Both the position numbers and the translations under genes were made by a program. A stretch of DNA of 64,000 nucleotides from contig WHVA01000490.1 in NCBI GenBank assembly GCA_015179125.1, forward strand, positions 18,653-82,652, given 5' to 3'. Source of the stretch: Gautieria morchelliformis (taxonomy: Eukaryota; Basidiomycota; Agaricomycetes; Gomphales; Gomphaceae). Shown here in pieces: positions 56,861 through 64,000 of this stretch (position 1 is its first letter; every line of letters starts with the position of its first letter). The notes below the pieces were generated by a model that saw only the letters and a list, made by a program, of their open reading frames with translations, did not search any database and was not told the origin of the DNA.

Positions 56861-58930
56861 ATGCATCGCTCCCAGCAACTCAACGATGATTCGTTCTCTT
56901 TCTCCGAGTCCTTGCTAACAGCGTCGTCCTCGTCCACACTCTGGGGTCCAGGAGCTCTGTCCGGAAAGGCACTGAAGGCAGTTGGAGGAATGAGCCTCGA
57001 CCTGCTTTGCCATTTGACAATTCGCATGCGACTGGCGAAGATCAAGCGAGCGATTGAAAAGACACCGCATGTCTTCCATGATCCCATCGATGCCATTGAA
57101 TCACAGCGAATGAATGAATATTATTCTGACTTGAAAGAGCTCTGCGAGTGAGTTTGAATCGCCATACTCTAAGAAAACTACTCATAGCACGGACGGTTAT
57201 ATTATAATAGGGTTAAATATTCACTATCAGTTCGACGTGCGGCGGGGGATCTAATCAGGAAGATTACACTGATTGAGACACCCGAACGTCCCGACAGATC
57301 CTCTAGTTCTGTTGGTGAGTGTGATGGTTTCGTGGCATGGTTCGTATCAATCAGAATTTCGCACAATAGAAAAAGCACCCAGACAGTGGGAGGTTCTTCT
57401 CGCTCCCCTTCTGCCCCGGCGGTGTTTTGTTTTTGGAAGAGGTCAACCCTTCAAGTTTCCGCCCTCACCTCAGAGGTCTGCATTCTGAGAGCATGGGTGA
57501 CCGGAATCAGGTGCGAAGCACACCACTATGTTGTGTGGATGTTTGGACCCATCTCGGATATTAGATAGATGATGTATTGGCGGCCACAGGCGACCCACAG
57601 GAGGATCGCCTGGAAGTTTTGAAAGAGGTCAACCCTTCGAGTTTCCGCTCTCACTTCCTCAGAGGGTTGCATTCTGAGAGCCTGGGTGACCGGAATCAGG
57701 TGCGCAGCACATCACTATGTTGTGCGGATGTTTGAACTCATCTCATAAAAATTAGATGTATGATGTATTGAGTGCCACAAGCGACCCACAAGAGGATAGC
57801 CTGAAACTTTTGATACTTGGGGCCGGCGGGACAGGGAAATCAACGCTTGCAAAGCAGATGGCAGTTACCCTCGTAGGATCTGTTCAGGTCTTGGCTACGA
57901 TCGTGATTCATATCAGGAGATCATCAGAGGTAATGTGCTTGCAACAGTGCAGACTATACTGCGTGCTCTTCTGTGGATCATGAAGTACAGTGACACAACC
58001 TTTTCGATCTCACTGGGAAGCCTGGGAGATGAGTGGTGACACGATACAGGCGATCCTGAAACAGATTTGCGCATACGATTACCTAAGGATACAGGAGGTT
58101 TGGCATGATATCCGTCCCCTTTGGGCTTTGCCCGAAGTTCGCGAAGCGGCTCGTCAACCTGAAGTGAATATATCGGGGAGAACCTGCATTGGATTCCGCA
58201 ACATAGTGTGGCCCCAATTTTTTTCCATATCAGTTCAGAGTCTTATAAGTATTTAGTTTCTTAGACAGGGCGGACCAAATATTTGCGGCAGATTATGTGC
58301 CCACGGACGAAGACATACTCCGTTGTCGTGTCCGTACCACAGGTATTTACGAAACAGCTGTCCATGTTCTGTTTCCTGGAGTTTATGGACACAGGCGGCG
58401 AGCTGTCTGAACGTAGAAAATGGATACATTGTTACAAGAATACTACTGCCGTATTATTTGTGGCGGCTTTGCCTGACTACAGCCGTTCCTTGTCCGAGTA
58501 TGCTGACACTGTGCGTCTCGATCTCAAGCTTCATAATGTGACTTTCAATTGATTTTTGCTTCAGAATGGTCTGGATGATTCATTGTACCTGTTTGACAGT
58601 GTTGCACACTCGGATTGGTTTAAACCTACTCTCGTAGTGTGTATTTTCAATGCAGCTTATGGTCACCTCAAATTCTGACCCTGGTGATCAAGATACTTGT
58701 GTTTACTAAAGGGGATGTGTTAGAGGAGGAGTTGAAACACGACTCGGAGTCATTACGGAACTGGGCGAAAGCAAGATCCAGGTGCCCAATTATGATGGAG
58801 AGACTATGCTGATGCTTGCAAGTATATTGAAAATCGGTTCACGGACCGCATTAAAGATCGGAACCGACCGTTCTGCCTCCAATACATGTGCACCGTCGAT
58901 GCAACAACTATCCGCGGTGTGTACATCTTG
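56861..58930 (+). pseudogene. G-protein alpha-subunit-like gene, decayed
   Basis: Exon 1 (56861-57148) gives MHRSQQ... with HDPIDAIESQRMNEYYSDL. A GTGAGT donor and an exon at about 57213-57302 follow. The guanine-nucleotide fold starts with the P-loop KLLILGAGGTGKSTLAKQM (57801-57857). In other frames come DRDSYQEIIRGNVLATVQ, VWHDIRPLWALPEVREAA, the switch I region [12 protein letters not shown], switch [20 protein letters not shown] with TAVLFVAAL (58374-58480), and the C-terminal DRNRPFCLQYMCTVDATT (about 58860-58915). The order is that of heterotrimeric G-alpha proteins. Repeated frame changes and stops in conserved blocks indicate a pseudogene. Confidence 0.8.
57436..57805. repeat. 185-bp tandem duplication within the G-alpha-like gene
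   Basis: GAAGAGGTCAACCCTTC at 57436 and GAAAGAGGTCAACCCTTC at 57621 start two units that share GTGACCGGAATCAGGTGC and end at the LAATGDPQEDRLEVL / LSATSDPQEDSLKLL coding stretch just before the P-loop. Confidence 0.88.
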
Positions 58931-59185
58931 AGTCTAACGACCCAACCAATTCAACTAATCTCGCCCCTGATAAGAGAAATGCATAGCCGTTCTCGCTGAA
59001 ATTATCCAACACCACAAGTCATATCCTCCAGCAAGTTGAATGTGGCCGTTGACCCATGATTCTACGGTGGCCGCTACGCAGTGAACCTGGAGTTGAAGGG
59101 TTGATCGAAGGAGAGGGTGGTATTTGATATGCGAAATCTCCGAAGCAGGCCATACACACGACGGTACAAGTAGGTGCACGTGTAA

Positions 59186-59576
59186 AGTGGAGGGATGTTC
59201 CTGTACTTCAAACTGTTCGAGTCTGGGGGCATTATGGATGTCAATCCGAGTCTGGACAGATACCAAGAGAGAAAGTAAGTAGAAGGCTGTCGACGGTGGT
59301 AATCATATTCGAATCCGGTGCTTCGAGGTGCCAGTGCGTGGAAGCAATGCTCCTCCAAACTTTGAACCCAAGGTTTCAATGTTTCCGTTTATTGGAGGAG
59401 GAGCAGCATTGGTCAGTAAATAGATCTATGGGTAAAGCAGAGAGAATTACAATGCGTACTTTGACCGACTCACATTCGCTACGCGCGCCGGCCACTGCCC
59501 GTTACTACCGGAAACATCGAAAAGACAACAGAAGGAACCTCACAGATAGCTAAACACAAGCATTTCTTCACACCAT
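59186..59576 (+). repeat. Duplicated segment with unoccupied gypsy insertion site
   Basis: Matches 44640-44955 joined to 54637-54713. At about 59501-59505 the single GCCCG appears once, without an element, in the context CCGGCCACTGCCCGTTACTACC. Confidence 0.9.
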
Positions 59577-60534
59577 TTTCACGTACTGTATTACAACAAT
59601 GTCATCTTCCTAGCCCAGGTCCATCCAAAGTTCCCAGGACAGTAACAACATTCAAGTTGAACAACGAACGTAAACGGCCGGGACACATTCTATTATAGAC
59701 AGCGAAAGGCGAAAGCTGTTATAAGGGTATAAGGAGGGAGACAGAGACAGGGACAGAGACGGGAGACGATCCGCAACGCGTGAGAGACTAAACACTAGTG
59801 AGGACACTGTTAACTCGCTCAACCGGACTCCTCATGGGAGTGAAGGGCTAAAACCATTGGATTTGTTGTAACTATGGAGCTAGCTACTTATACAATGATG
59901 GATATGCGAGCGCTCGGTCAGGGGACCATGGAGTGGGAAGTAGATCGGAGTATCCTAGGCCTGGGAAAATGCCGGTTCACAACACAGGCAGCGCTGACAT
60001 AGTAAAGAAATGAAGCAACATATACCAGTTTACAACAAAAGCGAAACAGTTGTTAATTGCCAAGGCAAAGCAAGTTGACCCACAACTTTTTTTGGACTAT
60101 TGCACAAGGCAATGCGTCACTTGAAGTTTGAGCACTAGATTTGTCAAAATCACAAGACGTTCTGCAAGTTGAATCTCTGAAGTCCAAACCTGATGTCATT
60201 CATTGTATTCTAATTTCTCTCTCAGTTTCCATCTCAGAATGAAGTCGAGCTTATTTATCCATTACAACCAAAGAAGGTTTACCATCTGACATTGTTTCTG
60301 ACTGATGAGGTTGTACTTCTTATTGTCAGAATCTGAGTCCGAAGGTGGAACCAATGAGTAAGGTTCACCTTAAAATTAGTAGAGTGTATTTTTTGCTGAT
60401 AATTATTAGCCCCGGCATATTCCGACCTGGATAAAAATTATTAAGTGAGCATGGAAATATTTTAAGTCAGAACACATCCACTCACATCCACCACTTGTGT
60501 CCATCATCACCATATCCACCACTTACGTGTCACA
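59577..60534. other. Intergenic region with one dispersed repeat
   Basis: 59715-59860 matches 43676-43960. Nothing else is recognised: no gene, RNA or tandem array. Confidence 0.5.
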
Positions 60535-60961
60535 TGTTGTGATATATGCAATTATTCTATTCTAAGTCATCCATGTATACAAAGAAACTAATAAAAGAAG
60601 AAAAGAAGAAAAAGGACTAAAAAGACAGGAATGATACTTACAACAGACATTGACACAGACGACAGACACATGACATCACGAACAGTTATCTTATCTACAG
60701 ATTAGATAAGATACAGGGATACGGGCATCGACCACGTGCAGCCGATCAGAGACAGCGCGCCTATCGACTGATGGCATCGGCCATGACGTCGACAGGCGCC
60801 AGGCCACAGACACCGAGGAGGTGCAGGCACCAAACACCGCAGAGGAGTGTAGACTGCGCAGGAGCATCGGACGTTGCGGAATGACCTCAGAATGTCATTC
60901 CTAATACGTGTTCTCAATCAGCTGCCCCACAGAGAAGGCACAGAGACAGTGGCCCCATCAC
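60535..60961 (-). mobile_element. LTR-like family, diverged copy 3 (partial)
   Basis: Read on the minus strand it ends TATCACAACA and matches the right-hand part of 17402-18471: the GCTGTCTCTGTGCC, GCGCAGTCTAC, GGCCTGGCGCCTGTCGACGTCATGGC and T-rich blocks in the same order. It is cut at 60961 by gypsy element 3. The hairpin is kept with changed bases (60687-60713). Confidence 0.85.
60687..60713. other. Covarying hairpin in LTR-like copy 3
   Basis: Arms TATCTTATCT and AGATAAGATA pair perfectly around a 7-nt loop, at the position equivalent to 18287-18313. Three of ten pairs differ from copies 1 and 2, each changed on both sides. Confidence 0.88.
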
Positions 60962-61176
60962 TGTAAAGGATGTCGATCTTAAGACCTTGTATCACAAGGG
61001 CACTACAGAGCTTGACCAATGAGTGGTATTCTGAATGCTACGTAGTGACAGGTAAGAGTAAGATGCGATGGAGACCGCCGGCCGGTTCCCACGCATAAAC
61101 TATACAGTGGGTCCCTGAGGGGCCCACTGGGATTATGTAATAACTATTGTACATGTAGATACACAGGGTATTTACA
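60962..61176 (-). repeat. 3' LTR of gypsy element 3
   Basis: 215 bp, homologous to the LTRs of element 2 (CAGTGGGCCCCTCAGGG, GGGAACCGGCC) with scattered substitutions. Confidence 0.92.
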
Positions 61177-61209
61177 CCCTCCCCCTCTATAGACAACTAT
61201 AGGGGTCAA

Positions 61210-63204
61210 CTACAACTCATAGAGGTCATCCATGAGGGAGTCCTCTAGAGTGGCTGATACAATGACGTCGTCGTCGTACGGGGCTGGTGGAGCGCGTGAC
61301 TCCTCCAGGGGCACCTCCGCGTCATTGGTGGTGATTGGGTGAGGCTTCTCGGCCTCATCACTAGCAGCGGTATCCGCTTGGGTGATGGGGCCAGCATCCT
61401 CGCGGAGCATGGCCTCAACGGCCGGGTCCTCAGTCTGAGGAGGGGGCCAGAAGCGCGCCAGCTCTTGGTCGAGCTGAGCGTGAGTGAGGGGTCGCGGCAC
61501 CGCGGCCCTCACATGGCTGGTCTCAATGACCTTTTGTTGGCCCTTGCGGGTGGTGGCACTGAATACTGCGCCGGTGATGCTGCATTGAACATAATGTTCA
61601 ATGCGTGTCACTCGCTCGTGAGTGACCCCCGCGTAGCGGGCCAACCATCTCGCGATCTCGGTGAAGGGGATGTCGGGGCCAGCTCGGCCCTCCACAGGGA
61701 ATGGGCCCATGATGGAGAGCTGCAGGGTGGTGCTCTGAGGTGTCAGCACTTCCCTGGCGTTGACGAAGCTCGACCATTGGTCTGTCGAGCCGAATAGGTT
61801 GATTAGCCTCGCCCTGAGAGGTGATGCGACCCCTTTGACCCGGGGCGCAAGGGCCTTCAACCACATCCAGACGTCCATGTCGTCTAGGTTGAAGGTGCCA
61901 TCCGCGTTGTCACGGATGGCGGATGGGATCCCTTCAGGGTTGTGTATCCAACCCTTCCGGATGGCCGCGATATCGTGCGGGGTACCGCCCGCTATCATGA
62001 GAAAATCCCTTTTGGGATTTCAAGCGCGTTTTTCGCGCTTGATGCATTTGAATACGCCGATCATCTCGCGCGTAGGCGCGAGCTGCGGCGTTTCTTTTGC
62101 CCATGCTATGAGTTCGACGAAGCGTGTGTCGTCAAACGGGCAGACGTCGTACCATTGAGTATGATGCTGTTGGTCCTTTCCTACCAGCCGTGGTAGGAGG
62201 CCCGTCTCGGAGATCGGTGGATCTCCGAGTGGGATGAGTGTCCCCTCCACCGGGTAGGGAGGGTGAACTGTCCCCGCCGGTGGAGGCAGGGCCACACCGG
62301 GCACGATGTACTGGGCCTCGATCTGTGCTACCCGCCGTTGAAGGGCGGGGTTGTTGACAGTGTGCGACGATGACGCCGCTAGGTAAGCGCTAATCGCGCT
62401 TTCCCTCGCAATGGCTAGCCCATTGACGGTGTTGGGGGTCCCGCGCACTTTCTTGCGCTTTTTCTTTGGCTGCTTTGCCAGCCGCTGTGCCCTTTCCGGG
62501 TCATACGTCTTCCAGACGGACGAGTCTGACTCCCATCCATCTGGGACGCCATACGCAGAGTCGGAAGGCGCGCTATACCCTTCCATCGTTGTCATCGTCA
62601 GGGTCGGCGCCGACAATCGGGACACTAGTCCTGATGTTGCGCACGCCAGCAGAGGCACCGTCGCGTGAAGTGATGATGGCCCAGCCACTGGGTCCGTAGC
62701 CAGGTCATGTCGTGGCCTTTTTGAGGCAACGTGGGCCAGGGTAACCTGGAGCTGGGCTGCGCTTAGCTGTTGCTCCAGTTCCTTGATCCTGGCGCGCTCG
62801 GTTGTGAGCATGTCGTCGCGGTCTTCAACCGCGCGTTCCAACTCCTTGACCTCTTTTTTAATGTCGTGGATGTCCCGGAGGGGCTCTTCCCACGCGTCAC
62901 GCGCATCACGCGCGATGCCCCTTGCGAGCCATCCCCAGGCTGCATCGACGGCATCGCCGATGTCTTCGTCCCACAACTTGACCTTGCAGGTGCCTGTCGT
63001 GGCCCTTAAGTGCGCAGCGTAGTCCGCGCACGTTGCGCAATCGTCCGGGTGGACGATGGCGAGGGCATCCTCCCATCCCACAATCATCCAGTGCTCCTGG
63101 TCTATTGGAGCATGGAGAATGTCTGCGGCCCCCTGTCTCGGGGCCGTTACTCGCGTTGTGGACGTTGACGGATCAATGTCCTTCCCATCTTTGGGGGGCA
63201 TCAT
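61210..63204 (-). pseudogene. Gypsy element 3 ORF3, unknown protein, one in-frame stop
   Basis: The frame from ATG 63204 (MMPPKDG, the start shared with element 2; an in-frame ATG at 63210 is also possible) to TAG 61212-61210 covers 664 codons. It is broken only by TGA 62022-62020, where element 2 has CGC (Arg). Visible parts: residues 38-100, acidic and Trp-rich, with CATCADY; a coiled coil at about 112-157; a Ser/Thr/Pro-rich linker; a basic cluster QPKKKRKKVRG at 245-255, resembling a classical nuclear localisation signal; a proline-rich segment (VALPPPAGTVHPPYP); and after the stop a conserved domain with WIHNPEGIPSAIRDNADG and MDVWMWLKALAPRVKGV. An acidic C-terminus ends DSLMDDLYEL. I recognise no known family. 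Confidence 0.88.
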
Positions 63205-63325
63205 CTTCATGAGGATGATGGTGGTTAGCTTCCAAGAAGCGATGCGCCCTCGGAGAGATCCGAGGTGAAAATTTAACCACACCGTGGCTGGCACGTCTAG
63301 CGGCGTCTGGGGAGGTCGCATGGCT

Positions 63326-64000
63326 TGCTCACCCCCTAAGCTCTAGATAGCTATCTAGGGCTTCAAGGTCCTTGCAGGATGACATGGGTTCCCATGTCAC
63401 GTCGCCTAAGGCCCAATGGACCTGGAACTCCAGGTCCGTCGAGTTTATCCATTGATGTGTGATAATCTTGTCGACGAGCCACTCCTTGTCGTCATTCGCT
63501 CCGAAGTCATAAAATGACTTGGCCTCACGACGGGGAAACAATTCGTTGTTATTTGCCTCGTATCGCTGTACGAGGCTTGAATGGAAGACCGGTGAAATGC
63601 GATGGCTTTTCAGCTCATCGGGAAGAACAAGGGTCACCGTCAAGGCGTCATTGTGAGCCTTGATGATGCGGTACGGTCCCGATGTACCATGGGACTAGTT
63701 TTTGGCTCTTCCTTTCGGAAGAGTTAGGTTTTGTGTCGAAAGGTAGACGTGGTCATTGGCCACGTACCTGTCGCTCGCCATACGTTTCTTGTTTGCATGA
63801 AATGTTTGTGTCACTCGATGCTCTATGATTGCATCGTGTGCTGCCATCAGGTTCCATTTTGCCTGATGTGTGAACCGGGCTACCCCCTTGAACGGGGTGT
63901 CCACGGCTATGGGGAGGTCTATCCGCAGCATATAGCCGTGGTTCAGCTCGAACGGTGCGAACCCTGTGGTCGCGCTGACGTTGCTGTTGAGGGCGACCTC
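63326..64000 (-). pseudogene. Gypsy element 3 pol, integrase C-terminus and chromodomain (partial)
   Basis: From the right edge: ATTGFAPFELN, then DTPFKGVARFTHQAKWNLMAAHDAI, PISPVFHSSLVQRYE-type GPY/F region and the chromodomain KEWLVDKIITHQWIN...TWEPMSSCKDLEALDSYL, ending at TGA 63328-63326. A one-base loss and a one-base gain within about 25 bases near 63695 shift the frame and create a TAG in the KLVPRYIGPY region, so this copy is also damaged. The chromodomain has no stop, unlike that of element 2. Confidence 0.88.

Larger units (their letters stand above)
60962..64000 (-). mobile_element. Gypsy element 3: same family as element 2, 3' part (runs off right edge)
   Basis: The minus-strand 3' LTR is at 60962-61176 (TGTAAAGG ... 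TATTTACA on the plus strand), the polypurine tract at 61177-61188, then ORF3 and the end of pol. The element is inserted in the LTR-like copy 3. The expected target duplication partner of ATCAC (60957-60961) lies beyond the window. Confidence 0.92.

Overview
This window looks like repeat-rich nuclear DNA of a filamentous fungus, most likely a basidiomycete (Agaricomycotina). The evidence is a purine-cytosine permease gene split by thirteen introns of 47-69 bp, a degenerate G-alpha-like gene, and Helitrons, Ty3/gypsy chromoviruses and DDE transposase families of the kind common in mushroom-forming fungi. I cannot name the species. Apart from the permease gene, almost everything recognisable is transposon-derived, and most of it is nested or broken.

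1-16976: a head-to-tail array of four Helitrons, all on the minus strand, each ending in a hairpin plus 11 nt ending CTAG that abuts the next element with no spacer. A (1-1865, cut by the left edge) carries the N-terminus of a Rep-helicase. B (1866-7896) is full length but disabled. C (7897-10905) is mostly non-coding. D (10906-16976) is 6,071 bp, has both termini, and keeps an uninterrupted 1,664-residue Rep/Pif1-helicase frame.

16977-22800: a GTGCAC-rich minisatellite split by a 1,070-bp LTR-like insertion (5-bp target duplication), then the intact purine-cytosine permease gene (18988-21306, minus), then a Ty1/copia gag remnant. 22810-29005: three related LTRs around a gag-protease remnant of a minus-strand gypsy element. 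29205-31746: a Helitron 3' fragment abutting another Helitron 5' part, now on the plus strand, cut by gypsy element 1 (31747-37277). Its 5' LTR carries a second, nearly identical copy of the 1,070-bp insertion. 37278-40166: a DDE transposase pseudogene (minus) split by a solo LTR. 41372-44640: acid-phosphatase-like and KDZ-like fragments and a second GTGCAC-type minisatellite field.

44956-54636: a complete chromovirus (gypsy element 2) with 213-bp LTRs and GCCCG target duplications. Its order is gag, protease-RT-RNaseH-integrase-chromodomain, and then an extra downstream reading frame (here called ORF3) of unknown function. The paralogous unoccupied insertion site is present at about 59500. 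A second copy of the same family (gypsy element 3, minus, 60962 to the right edge) has ORF3 with a single stop. 54846-56482 is a Helitron helicase fragment, and 56861-58930 a decayed G-alpha-like gene.

The most interesting items are the spacer-free Helitron array with one apparently competent copy, the extra ORF3 (coiled coil plus basic nuclear-localisation-like motif) conserved in two chromovirus copies, and a hairpin in the 1,070-bp LTR-like family whose 10-bp stem shows three compensatory base-pair changes between copies. All coordinates and motifs were read by eye; no alignment or database search was run.
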